Origin: Candidatus Margulisiibacteriota bacterium | Lineage (GTDB): Bacteria > Margulisbacteria > Riflemargulisbacteria > GWF2-39-127 | Length of the DNA: 42,215 bases | Direction: 5' to 3' | Assembly (NCBI GenBank): GCA_003242895.1 | Contig: QKMY01000005.1 | Location: 1-42,215 of the forward strand | Shown here: piece after piece, positions 34,156 to 42,135 of the stretch | How positions within the stretch are numbered: the first letter of the stretch is position 1 | Layout of the letters: every line of letters begins with the position of its first letter | The notes under the pieces: generated by a model | Database searches by the model: none | Told to the model about the DNA's origin: nothing | What the model saw: the letters and a program-made list of their open reading frames with translations, nothing else | Translations under genes and position numbers: made by a program

Positions 34156-34698
34156 ATGATAAACTCTGTAAATAAATATTCAAATAATTTCGTCCCAAAC
34201 GTTATAGGCGAAATAAAAGAAGATGCAAAAAAATGGATTGTCCTTATTAACGAAACCAGAGAATTTCTCAATTGTCATATTCAGCAACAAAAAGATAACG
34301 GGCACTGGAACACGATAAATACGAATTTCAAATCACTTATTATGTATGCCCTGAATTACTTCAGTCGAGGGAAGGATGAGTTATCAAAAATAACCAACGA
34401 AACATTGACTGACTTTACTTCTGAACATGCAAATAGATTAAGAAAATTAGCCGAATTGGCACAAGATCTGGAAAAAGACTTTGAACAATTATGGCAACAA
34501 AAATACTTGCAAAATGAATATCGCAAAAAAAATATCCGTATACTCGAGACTCTCTACAACAAAACCAAAGGCATGGCTGCCGACATGACAAACCTTGCCC
34601 AATTGGCATATCGGATGGAAAACCGACTTAACCTTGATCATGGTCCAGAAAACACAAAGGAAGAAAGCAAGTCAAAACCCATATTCTTTAGTCTATAA
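34156..34698 (+). CDS. helical hypothetical protein
   Basis: A 180-residue protein that appears all-helical, with heptad-like segments from about residue 75 to 160 (SEHANRLRKLAELAQDLEK, RKKNIRILETLYNKTK, AQLAYRMENRLN) suggesting a coiled coil or helical bundle. No membrane segment or signal. GGAGGA stands about eight bases before the ATG. I do not recognise a family. The size and fold class are loosely like DGR accessory (Avd) proteins, but nothing specific supports that and it lies 4 kb from the DGR-like target. Confidence 0.55.
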   Translation: MINSVNKYSNNFVPNVIGEIKEDAKKWIVLINETREFLNCHIQQQKDNGHWNTINTNFKSLIMYALNYFSRGKDELSKITNETLTDFTSEHANRLRKLAELAQDLEKDFEQLWQQKYLQNEYRKKNIRILETLYNKTKGMAADMTNLAQLAYRMENRLNLDHGPENTKEESKSKPIFFSL

Positions 34699-34777
34699 CA
34701 ATCAATATCTCATAATCCCGGCGCGACACCAGCTTGGAGTATGAAAATAACTTTTTTAACACTAAACGCATGTCGTA

Positions 34778-34799
34778 GGGGCATAGCGCACTATGCCCC
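34778..34799. repeat. strong palindrome between genes (REP-like or terminator stem)
   Basis: GGGGCATAG and CTATGCCCC are exact 9-bp arms around a four-base CGCA loop, about 80 bases after a stop codon and 125 before the next start. There is no T-tract. This kind of stem is typical of REP-type elements or of transcript ends. Confidence 0.5.
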
Positions 34800-34923
34800 A
34801 TATACTTAATAGATCCCTTTATCCCTCAAGCTACCTGACTACAATAAAAACCATAATTTCAAATTGAACATTTTTCAAAATTATGATTAACTTTCCCCAA
34901 TCTTTAAGGTAATAATTAGAACT

Positions 34924-36366
34924 ATGAAGAAACTCGTCCAAAACATTAGCATCACAAATTCAGAATCTATTTTTTTGAAAAAGAAAACCTTATCATTTGC
35001 AGAAGCCTGCTCTCGATTAATTTCAAAGAACCCTTTACTCACATGTATAGTTACGGCTTTCATTATGATGAGCTGGCCCTTTGTTTATTATCCGTTAACT
35101 GACGGAGATGTTGCTCATTGGATAAAGGTTGCCAACCATGTAAGAATTAACAATCTGTTTCTTACCTCAATTAATGATCAGACACATGGCCCGATTCTCT
35201 CTTGGGCATCAGGAATCATCACGAAAATAGCTCCGCATTCGTTCTACAGCTATGCGTTATGGGATATTGTCCTGGGTCTATTTGGAATATGGTTAATTTA
35301 CTTCTTTTCATACAAAATCTGGCATAACCGCAAAATTGCCCGATTAAACGCGGTGATCCTTTCATCAAGCTTAGCTTATATCTATCTCATCAGAACCCCG
35401 ATGTACGACTTTACTTCAGCTATTTTTTATTTTGCTTTTGCCGGAATGTATCTCCTTTATATCCTTGAAAAAGACGAAACAAACCGATACTTCCTTTTAT
35501 CATTACTCTTCGTAGGTCTTGGCAGTCTCAGCCGCTTTTCAATATGCTTGGGCCTCGCTGAGATCTATATGGTCCTCGTATCGCTGGCATACAAGCGTAA
35601 GTTCACGCTTATTATTCGCGACGGGTTTTTAATTTTTTTACTCCCGTTGCTGTTCAATCTACCCTGGATCATCGGACAAACACATGTCTACGGGAACAAA
35701 TTCCTCTCTGATTTTTTCTATGATAATTTTGGAAGATATATCAAAGAGCCAGGCACAAAGTCTGAGATCAACAAAGATTTTTACGCATTTCCGCTCTATG
35801 TCATTGTAGGTATGCTTCCCTTTACTAGTTTACTAGTTGCCTCTTTCTTCAGAAAAACATTTCTTCAGCGGATACGACAGCAAAAAGTATACCAAGCACT
35901 AGTAGCCGGATTCCTGCCTGGTCTTATAATATTTTCGTTATCAGGCCACCCCAAGCTCGGACGATATATATCATTTGTTTTTCCCTTTGTATCAATGCTT
36001 TTAGGCCATACTTTGTATATATATGATCTAAGAGACAAAAAATTATTAAAAAAAGTCGGATGGATAACCTTAATAATTATGATACTGATTGCAATTATCT
36101 TCTTAGTTGTCATTAAACATTTTCTTTTTGAAGCACAAGAAGGCTCACTCTTAACCGTAGGGTTAATAACGTTAGTGTTTTCTATGTTAGCCGTGATGTA
36201 TTATGTTATCAAATATAAGCCGGACTTACTGACAAAAAAACCTGAAACAATTCTATTCCCAATAGCCTTACTTTATATGGGATTCTTTACAATTTTAACA
36301 TACGAGACACTTCATGTAGGATTCTTATTAGCTATCAGACAAGAAATACTTAGCATTATCAAATAA
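34924..36366 (+). CDS. GT39-like membrane glycosyltransferase
   Basis: A 480-residue integral membrane protein with about ten to twelve predicted membrane helices. The first periplasmic loop has YYPLTDGDVAHWIKVA, where the acidic residues lie as in the catalytic DE/DxD site of the ArnT/PMT-type (GT39/GT83) glycosyltransferases, which use lipid-linked sugars. It is shorter than typical ArnT proteins (about 550) and lacks a large soluble C-terminal domain. Role: probably transfer of a sugar from polyprenyl phosphate to an envelope acceptor. Its ribosome binding site is weak (AAGGTA about 12 bases upstream). It stands between unrelated genes. Confidence 0.7.
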   Translation: MKKLVQNISITNSESIFLKKKTLSFAEACSRLISKNPLLTCIVTAFIMMSWPFVYYPLTDGDVAHWIKVANHVRINNLFLTSINDQTHGPILSWASGIITKIAPHSFYSYALWDIVLGLFGIWLIYFFSYKIWHNRKIARLNAVILSSSLAYIYLIRTPMYDFTSAIFYFAFAGMYLLYILEKDETNRYFLLSLLFVGLGSLSRFSICLGLAEIYMVLVSLAYKRKFTLIIRDGFLIFLLPLLFNLPWIIGQTHVYGNKFLSDFFYDNFGRYIKEPGTKSEINKDFYAFPLYVIVGMLPFTSLLVASFFRKTFLQRIRQQKVYQALVAGFLPGLIIFSLSGHPKLGRYISFVFPFVSMLLGHTLYIYDLRDKKLLKKVGWITLIIMILIAIIFLVVIKHFLFEAQEGSLLTVGLITLVFSMLAVMYYVIKYKPDLLTKKPETILFPIALLYMGFFTILTYETLHVGFLLAIRQEILSIIK

Positions 36367-36367
36367 C

Positions 36368-36395
36368 TTTTCACAGATAAGTTATTCGATATAAT
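36368..36395 (+). promoter_or_regulatory. promoter of the DHp-domain gene
   Basis: TTTTCA (36368-36373), 16 bases, then a perfect TATAAT (36390-36395). A 13-base direct repeat AAATAAATTTATG is present twice in the leader (36404-36416 and 36422-36434). The leader is about 80 bases. Confidence 0.5.
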
Positions 36396-36478
36396 ATAAA
36401 TACAAATAAATTTATGTTTAAAAATAAATTTATGCGGGAAATGATAGAAAAGGGAAAAAGATCGAAAGGATATTGAAA

Positions 36479-36862
36479 ATGGTACTTAGCAAAAAAATAA
36501 ATTATGAAGTTCTGGCTAATAATAACGATGTAAAACTAGAAGGAGTTGTTGAGACTGCCAGGGCTGTATGCCACGAATTGTGCCAACCGCTTCAAGGTGC
36601 TTTAACCTTCGTAGAACTCCTCCTCCAGAATATGCCAAAAGAGAACAATCTTTATGACTTCTCAATCAATATTAAACAAAACATTGATGAAATTGCAAAT
36701 ATAACCCGCAAATTAAATAACATTACAAAATATGAAATCAAAGAATATGTTGCCGGGGTAAATATAATTGATATTCATAAAGCCAGTTCAGATTTTCCCA
36801 GCAATAGCATTATGATAAAACCTTTTCATTGCAATGTACATAAAAAAATCAATTCGAAATAA
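36479..36862 (+). CDS. stand-alone histidine-kinase DHp (HisKA-type) domain
   Basis: A 127-residue protein that contains the dimerisation and phosphoacceptor helices of a histidine kinase and nothing else. The H-box is AVCHELCQPLQGALTFVELLL with phosphoacceptor His32 (the common family form is HELNQPL). The second helix (INIKQNIDEIANITRKLNNITKYE) follows at the proper spacing. The IIDIHKAS segment ends it. There is no ATP-binding domain (N, G1, G2 boxes) in frame or just downstream. Such short proteins may relay phosphate like Spo0B. I use the ATG at 36479 (AAGGAT about nine bases upstream) over the TTG two codons earlier. Confidence 0.72.
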   Translation: MVLSKKINYEVLANNNDVKLEGVVETARAVCHELCQPLQGALTFVELLLQNMPKENNLYDFSINIKQNIDEIANITRKLNNITKYEIKEYVAGVNIIDIHKASSDFPSNSIMIKPFHCNVHKKINSK

Positions 36863-36885
36863 TCAATTCTCGAAAAAACTAATAA

Positions 36886-38214
36886 TCAGACCTTATTTTT
36901 CATCAAAATAGGCTGTCTTGTTGCCTCTAGAACATCTCTCCACAAGCTGCTTTCAGGATTAACATAATTCCGCTGTAAGACTGCCAATTTAATTGGGATA
37001 TGAACAAAACAATTATTAACCTGACTGATGAGGATCTTTGTTTTCCCTGCCATTGCTGCGTGAACAGCATGACTCCCAAGTCGAGCACAATAAAGAGAGT
37101 CACTGGGTATAGCCGGTGCACTTCTAATTATATAACTCGGATCAATATACTTGAGATTTATCTCGATATTCTGACTTTTAAAATAATCAATAATTTTTTT
37201 CTTCAAAAAGATACCGATATCACCCAGCTTTTTGTTCCCAGACTCATCTTTATCGTTTGTTTGTTCAAGCAACCCCTGTCCAGCACCCTCTGCTACCAGG
37301 ACTACTGCGTGGTTTCGTGCTTCAACCCGTTTCTTTAACAGGGATAAAAGACCGTTATCTCCCTCGATATCAAAAGGAACTTCAGGAATAAGTACAAAAT
37401 TCACGTCGTTCATAGCCAGTGCAGTGTATGCAGCAATAAAACCTGACTCACGGCCCATTACCTTCACCACGCCGATACCATTAATAGCGCTATCAGCCTC
37501 TATATGAGCGCTGCTTACAGCTTCAACGGCCTTAGCAACTGCCGTTTCAAATCCAAAAGACTGCTGAACAAAGCTCAAATCGTTATCAATCGTTTTCGGG
37601 ATCCCGACAACTGCAATCTTCAGTCCCCTTCGCTCTAATTCTTCGGCAATAAAAAGCGCACCTCGTTGGGTTCCATCCCCACCAATAGTGAAGAGCATAT
37701 TAATATTTAATCGCTCAATTGCATCTACGATATCATTTATTCGATCTCCTCCTCCACGCGATGAACCGAGTATCGTTCCTCCCATCTGGTGGATATCCTT
37801 TACAATATGGGGATTAAGGTCCATGGTCGAAAGATTATACTCCGGCAAGAACCCCCGGAATCCAAATCTTATACCAGTCACCCGCCGGACACCATATCGA
37901 TACCATAACCCGCGGACTATCGCCCGGATAACGTCGTTCAATCCAGGACATAACCCTCCGCACGTTACAATTCCCGCATGAACATGCCCTGGGTTAAAAT
38001 ATATCTTTTCCCGAGGCCCAGCCTGCTCAAGCAAATTATCTTTTCTATAGGCTTTTGAATGGTCATCGGCTTTGGCAGTAATATTATAGATAATGAAATC
38101 ATCATCATTAACAAAATCCGCCTCATTATCACCACTATTATTTGAAAAAAGAATTGGTGAATTTATTCTGGGAACTCCAAGCGATGGAATACTAAAATCA
38201 AAATGATCTAACAT
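36886..38214 (-). CDS. ATP-dependent 6-phosphofructokinase, plant/clade-X type
   Basis: A 442-residue phosphofructokinase. GGLCPGLND (about 86-94), the GGDGTQRGA nucleotide site (178-186) and GIPKTIDND (204-212) with the catalytic Asp identify the family, and MGRESGFIA follows later. The Gly after GGD points to ATP; PPi-dependent enzymes carry Asp there. The Lys of PKTIDND is shared with the plant-type/trypanosomal ATP enzymes. The combination is the clade-X ATP-PFK. I chose the ATG at 38214, which has GGGAG about seven bases upstream, rather than the TTG at 38229. It is a core glycolysis gene and stands alone, convergent with the DHp gene. Confidence 0.88.
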   Translation of the reverse strand: MLDHFDFSIPSLGVPRINSPILFSNNSGDNEADFVNDDDFIIYNITAKADDHSKAYRKDNLLEQAGPREKIYFNPGHVHAGIVTCGGLCPGLNDVIRAIVRGLWYRYGVRRVTGIRFGFRGFLPEYNLSTMDLNPHIVKDIHQMGGTILGSSRGGGDRINDIVDAIERLNINMLFTIGGDGTQRGALFIAEELERRGLKIAVVGIPKTIDNDLSFVQQSFGFETAVAKAVEAVSSAHIEADSAINGIGVVKVMGRESGFIAAYTALAMNDVNFVLIPEVPFDIEGDNGLLSLLKKRVEARNHAVVLVAEGAGQGLLEQTNDKDESGNKKLGDIGIFLKKKIIDYFKSQNIEINLKYIDPSYIIRSAPAIPSDSLYCARLGSHAVHAAMAGKTKILISQVNNCFVHIPIKLAVLQRNYVNPESSLWRDVLEATRQPILMKNKV

Positions 38215-38306
38215 AATAAAATCTCCCAAATTATCTACACAGGATTTTAAACATATCTATTTTATTACTTTACTATAACTAGTACAAGTAAAAAAGTATC
38301 TTTCCA

Positions 38307-38325
38307 CAGGGCTATCGCATACTAA
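38307..38325 (+). repeat. 19-bp intergenic repeat, copy 2
   Basis: Identical to 17017-17035 (CAGGGCTATCGCATACTAA). The flanks differ, so the shared block is confined to these 19 bases within the window. Confidence 0.65.
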
Positions 38326-38528
38326 AATTCCATCCCTGAATGCCCTTATCAGGGATCTATAAACTATAACCTATAATAGGCCTAATTCCAGCGTCGGTAC
38401 GAAAATGGCCAAACAGACAATCAGGAGTTGTAAAAGTCCCCAAAAAGCACCTATGTTTAGTAATAAATTTCCAAGAAATATGCATATAGATATAATTTGT
38501 TACGATATATTAATATAAATAGGATTAT

Positions 38529-38550
38529 CTCCTAATTATGTCATTAGGAG
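38529..38550 (+). promoter_or_regulatory. hairpin/operator upstream of the AAA-FGE gene
   Basis: CTCCTAAT and ATTAGGAG are perfect 8-bp arms with loop TATGTC. The 5' arm contains CTCCT, complementary to a ribosome binding site, but the gene's own site (AAGGA at about 38576) lies outside the stem. It could be an operator or an mRNA stem. Confidence 0.4.
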
Positions 38551-38586
38551 TAAGAATATAAACATATTAATGATAAGGAAAACTCG

Positions 38587-41007
38587 ATGAACATTTTCAT
38601 AACCAAATTGATTTGTTTTACAGATGCAGTCTCTACTCAAACACTAACAGAAAAAGCCTTCGGAGTGACCGAAGAGGTTCATGCCCGGGCACTTTCTGCG
38701 ATGGAGTTATCAGCTAAGGCGAGAAACCTTTATTCCCATATAGCTCAAAACAGGATAATCGGCCTGGTGCCTGATATGGGGTTTAATCGGGACGGACAGG
38801 AGACAAAAGAAATCGGTTTAAATTCTGACAAGTCTATGTTATTGCACCCGGAAAGTTATAGCGCGTTTATCTTGTATTCAATCCTTACCAAGTTAATAAA
38901 TGGCTCAGTAATGTACCTTGGCGATCCTGGGACAGGCAAGACCAGTATGGCAATGATGATGGGAATGGCAGCAGGCAGAGAATATAACCAGCTCAAAAAA
39001 GAAGTCGTCCATGGACAACCTCAATTAACGATCAGTGATCTATTCGGGAACCTGAACCTGGCAGAGTATCAGAAAGGCGCTGTTAAAGCCATATTCCATG
39101 AACGAATAACTAATCAACAAGCCGACCTGATCATTGACGAAATTAACCGTATCCCGACCAAGACCCAGTCCGCAATTTTGAATCTGCTGGCAGAAAAATA
39201 TGTAGAATTGTTTGGGCAGGTAATGGATGTTAATGACAGGGCCATATTTGCCACGATGAACGATAAGAACGGTGGCGGGACCTATGATCTGATAGATGCC
39301 CTGCGTGATAGATTTAATATAGCTGTAATGGCCTATCCACGTAATTATACCTATACAGGAATAACCACTCCTGATAATACCTCCAAATTCCCGGAAGAGT
39401 ATATTTTCAAGGCGGATGAACTCAATACCCTAAGAACTCAGATTGAAGGCCTAAAGGTATCCAGTGATGCACAGCGCAGACTGCAGTTTTTCTTATCAAT
39501 ACTCAATACAGCGGAAAATGCCGCAAATATGCCTGAACACGGATACAAGGCAAATGTGTCCGGCTCAGGAGTAAAAAGTTCCTCGGTGTTCAACAGCAAA
39601 GGCCATGATGACGCAAAAAAATATCCAGGAGCTTTGATTGAAGGAACCGTGAGTGACCGCTTTCTGCGGTCAGTGCTGCATTATGCAAAAGCACTGACGT
39701 GGTTCAGGGGTAAGGAGCAGTGCGATACCGAAGATATTGCGGCGGTAATAACCCCAGCGTCGCTGCATCGGTTTACACCTTCTCCGCACTTTGAAAAGAT
39801 TGATCTAATGTACAAATATGATGCCTGGGAGAGAAGCCGGTATTTGTGGCAACAGGCTATGGATAAATATGATACGAGGTATCCCGGCAAACAGGAGACG
39901 GTAAGCGAAATAAAGAGCGTATCTCAATATTTTAGCGATGAACAATATGAACAGGCATCGGCATACGATAACTACTGGGACCTGAAGGATGCAGTCGAGG
40001 AACTGCCGGACTCCGGCGGGAAGTTGTCAGTAATTTATAAATCTATGGAAGAGTTTGCGAAGGATCATCTGGAGGGTTCTGAAGGACTGGAAGAACTGCT
40101 GGCCATGAAACTATTGTTTTACGAACACTATGGGCAGGTGCTGGATGGCAAGGCACTCCAAAATATCATCACCGAGACAGCTACACCTTCGCAAGTAAAG
40201 GAAAAAGTTGTTCAAAAAACGAGTCCGGTAGCAGTAACGAATAATATTGCTAATACTGATAGCGCTAGTATGAAATATGTTAAGATTCCCGGCGGCAATA
40301 ATATCCAGTTTGGTTCAACCGAATTTGATGATAACCCAGCGCATACAGTGAGCCTATCACCATTTAGTATAAGTGAGACTCCTGTTACCCAAGCGATGTA
40401 TGAGCAGGTAGTGGGAAGCAACCCATCCAGCTTCACAAAAACAAATGATAAAATCAAGGCCGCTGGAATAACAGATACTGGCAAACATCCAGTAGAGAAA
40501 GTCAACTGGAATGAAGCGAATATATATGCCCAGAAGTTGTCATTACTGGCAAATGATATAGATGCCAAAATAAAAAAAGATATTAAAGATTTGTGTCCGG
40601 ACGATTATAACAAATATGTACTAGAGCATCCCGGGAAAGGTTTGTACCGGTTGCCAACGGAAGCGGAATGGGAGCATGCAGCACAAGATGAAGGAGATGA
40701 ACCCTGGAGAGATCAGAATAGCGGCGACAGAACGCACAGTGTGGATGAAGGTAAGGCAAACAAATACGGGCTAAAAATGAGGGGAAATGTATGGCAGTGG
40801 TGTGCTGATACGTGGGATAGAGAATTTTGGAAGACGACGAAAGGACAAGACCCAGTAAATCTGAGCACACGCGGTTCCCGTGTGGTCCGCGGCGGTTCTT
40901 GGAGCCTTAGCGATGATGACCGCTTTCGCGCCGCGTACCGTGGCAGCTACGATGCGAATGATCGTCTCAGCAATCTCGGCTTCCGTCTCGTCAGAACTGG
41001 TGAGTAA
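38587..41007 (+). CDS. MoxR-type AAA ATPase fused to an FGE-like C-type lectin domain, probable DGR target protein
   Basis: An 806-residue two-domain protein. AAA module: Walker A GDPGTGKT (residues 112-119), Walker B LIIDEINR (181-188), then FATMN, the sensor-1 region, and ALRDRF, the arginine-finger region, in the MoxR arrangement. A helical linker (about 420-545) follows. Residues 562-806 form an FGE/sulfatase-modifying domain (YVKIPGG, FGSTEFDDNPAH, LPTEAEWEHAA, GNVWQWCAD, VVRGGSW, GFRLVR), which has the C-type lectin fold. The two catalytic Cys of true formylglycine-generating enzymes are absent, so it is a binding domain. The last 130 bases look like a DGR variable region (see 40871-41003). 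Such AAA plus lectin proteins are expected to sense a ligand and switch an ATPase; that is inference. AAGGA lies about eight bases before the ATG. Confidence 0.82.
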   Translation: MNIFITKLICFTDAVSTQTLTEKAFGVTEEVHARALSAMELSAKARNLYSHIAQNRIIGLVPDMGFNRDGQETKEIGLNSDKSMLLHPESYSAFILYSILTKLINGSVMYLGDPGTGKTSMAMMMGMAAGREYNQLKKEVVHGQPQLTISDLFGNLNLAEYQKGAVKAIFHERITNQQADLIIDEINRIPTKTQSAILNLLAEKYVELFGQVMDVNDRAIFATMNDKNGGGTYDLIDALRDRFNIAVMAYPRNYTYTGITTPDNTSKFPEEYIFKADELNTLRTQIEGLKVSSDAQRRLQFFLSILNTAENAANMPEHGYKANVSGSGVKSSSVFNSKGHDDAKKYPGALIEGTVSDRFLRSVLHYAKALTWFRGKEQCDTEDIAAVITPASLHRFTPSPHFEKIDLMYKYDAWERSRYLWQQAMDKYDTRYPGKQETVSEIKSVSQYFSDEQYEQASAYDNYWDLKDAVEELPDSGGKLSVIYKSMEEFAKDHLEGSEGLEELLAMKLLFYEHYGQVLDGKALQNIITETATPSQVKEKVVQKTSPVAVTNNIANTDSASMKYVKIPGGNNIQFGSTEFDDNPAHTVSLSPFSISETPVTQAMYEQVVGSNPSSFTKTNDKIKAAGITDTGKHPVEKVNWNEANIYAQKLSLLANDIDAKIKKDIKDLCPDDYNKYVLEHPGKGLYRLPTEAEWEHAAQDEGDEPWRDQNSGDRTHSVDEGKANKYGLKMRGNVWQWCADTWDREFWKTTKGQDPVNLSTRGSRVVRGGSWSLSDDDRFRAAYRGSYDANDRLSNLGFRLVRTGE
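40871..41003 (+). other. putative DGR variable region (VR) in the lectin domain
   Basis: By hand count 81 of these 133 bases are G or C, against 59 of the preceding 130. In the 26 codons 40903-40980, 24 end in C or T, as expected where AAC/AAT codons of a template repeat have been randomised at adenines. These codons give exactly the positions that vary in known FGE-type DGR targets: after RGGSW, around (R/A)A(Y/N)R and before GFR. The invariant 3' part (GGCTTCCGTCTCGTC) would be the mutagenic-homing anchor. No template repeat or reverse transcriptase is present in the window, so the assignment rests on composition and pattern. Confidence 0.6.
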
Positions 41008-41114
41008 TACTTTGTCCTTTTACTTTTTTACACTTTGAATAGAATTGCAACTTTTTTCTATACTGAAAAATCTGTTGGAAGCAAAATATATCCGAAATAA
41101 AAAAGATCATCTGA

Positions 41115-41399
41115 TCAAAAACAATATTTTTCAATTAAATCAAGCAGATGTTCCGGAACATCCTGGAAAAAAGAATCGAAAGTAAGAGGCTGGTATTCAG
41201 GATCAATTTTGTATCTATAAAGTGAATAATGATTATCGAACACAACAGGAGGCAATATAAGGAGTTGAGGGTTAACATTTGGAAAATCTTCATTTAGTAT
41301 TTGTAACGGAGTATTCCATTTTTTGCCACTATTTTTCTTATCATATTGAACCAGATTTGTTTGTTGGCTGCTTGGGTAAAGAAATCTTTTTTTGAACAT
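41115..41399 (-). CDS. hypothetical protein
   Basis: A 94-residue protein with no recognised motif. It is rich in Tyr, Phe, Pro and Asp (LLILPPVVFD, YRYKIDPEYQPLTFDSF) and ends in a helix VPEHLLDLIEKYCF; no signal peptide or membrane helix. GGAGG lies six bases before the ATG, which makes a real gene likely. It is divergent from the coiled-coil gene at 41490. Confidence 0.55.
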   Translation of the reverse strand: MFKKRFLYPSSQQTNLVQYDKKNSGKKWNTPLQILNEDFPNVNPQLLILPPVVFDNHYSLYRYKIDPEYQPLTFDSFFQDVPEHLLDLIEKYCF

Positions 41400-41489
41400 T
41401 GTCGCCTCCGGGCTTCAAAAAACGGCGTTTATCAATGCCATTTATTAGCTTTCGTGTTATAATAATTCTATCAATAAAAGGAGTTTTTT

Positions 41490-41753
41490 ATGGAAACACA
41501 AGTACTAAGCCAAATCCTTGAACAACTTAACAAGCTTACCACGAAAGTCGATAATATCGATGTTAAAGTGGATAAACTAGGTCTTGAATTTGAAGAGCAT
41601 AAAAGTGATATCAAGTTGGTTGCTGAAGGTCATTCCATTCTTAATCGGAAACTCGATGAACAGGCTGAAGTACTTAATGGCATTGATAAACGCCTGCAAA
41701 ACGTTGAAAACCAAGTTATTTCCCACGAACAAAAATTACGACTCATTAAGTAG
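41490..41753 (+). CDS. small coiled-coil protein
   Basis: An 87-residue protein made almost wholly of heptad repeats (LSQILEQLNKL, KVDNIDVKVDKLGLEFEEH, IDKRLQNVENQVISHEQK), so a parallel or tail-to-tail coiled coil. AAGGAG lies six bases before the ATG, and TATAAT at 41457-41462 provides a -10 box about 28 bases upstream. Short proteins of this type occur in many bacteria, often near mobile elements; no function is known. It lies between the AAA-FGE gene and a transposase remnant. Confidence 0.65.
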   Translation: METQVLSQILEQLNKLTTKVDNIDVKVDKLGLEFEEHKSDIKLVAEGHSILNRKLDEQAEVLNGIDKRLQNVENQVISHEQKLRLIK

Positions 41754-41773
41754 CACCGACGACACCGCTGCGG

Positions 41774-41826
41774 CCCATAGCACGGATTGTTGGCCCTTGC
41801 CTCATCTCGATGCTGTTTCGGCTACG
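41774..41826. repeat. interspersed repeat, copy 2
   Basis: Aligns with 3456-3507 over its length (shared core ATTGTTGGCCCTT and TTTCGG(C/T)TACG). It abuts the stop of the transposase remnant at 41846, which suggests a link to an insertion sequence end. Confidence 0.5.
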
Positions 41827-41845
41827 TTAATATGCTTCAAAACAT

Positions 41846-42135
41846 TTATATTTTGCTTTTATTGCTCGTAAATCCTTGCTCTTTTCCCATACGCTTACGT
41901 TCCTTGATTTTATTGTTCCGTTTCAAAACTCTATATACCGTTATAGCCGCCACTCCAATATCGTATTGATGTTTCAAGTTAGTAGCAACCATTTCTTCTA
42001 ATCCTCGGCATTCTATTATTTTATTTTCTAGTTCTTCTGAGGTTTTATTAGGGCTATTATGGGTATATCCACGGCAGGTTCCTTTCTTTTAGTAAGTTCG
42101 CACTCACTATTATAACCCCAACTCCTAAACAGAGA
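41846..42135 (-). pseudogene. remnant of an HTH/IS481-like transposase
   Basis: A minus-strand frame reads GYTHNSPNKTSEELENKI, then LKHQYDIGVAAITVYRVLKRN and KERKRM before a stop at 41846-41848. The pattern (SPN.TSEELE..I, then a helix-turn-helix ending VYRVLKRNN.I.ER) is that of the DNA-binding part of IS481/IS3-type transposases. Upstream the homology continues (GYNSECELTKRK) in another frame, with a one-base shift around 42082-42092. No DDE catalytic domain follows. The protein is truncated and frameshifted, so it is an inactive insertion-sequence scar. Its 5' end may run past the window. Confidence 0.65.

Larger units (their letters stand above)
38215..38586. other. intergenic region between phosphofructokinase and the DGR-like target gene
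   Basis: No gene is seen. It holds the second copy of the 19-bp repeat (38307-38325), a perfect 8-bp stem (ATCCCTGA at 38332-38339 with TCAGGGAT at 38349-38356), and, 36 bases before the next start codon, a second perfect 8-bp stem (38529-38550). A candidate promoter for the AAA gene is TTGTTA (38497-38502) with TAGGAT (38520-38525). Confidence 0.5.

Noticed and set aside
34156-34698. The helical protein as a DGR accessory (Avd) subunit
   Set aside because: It is larger than Avd, lies 4 kb from the DGR-like target with unrelated genes between, and shows no family-specific sequence.
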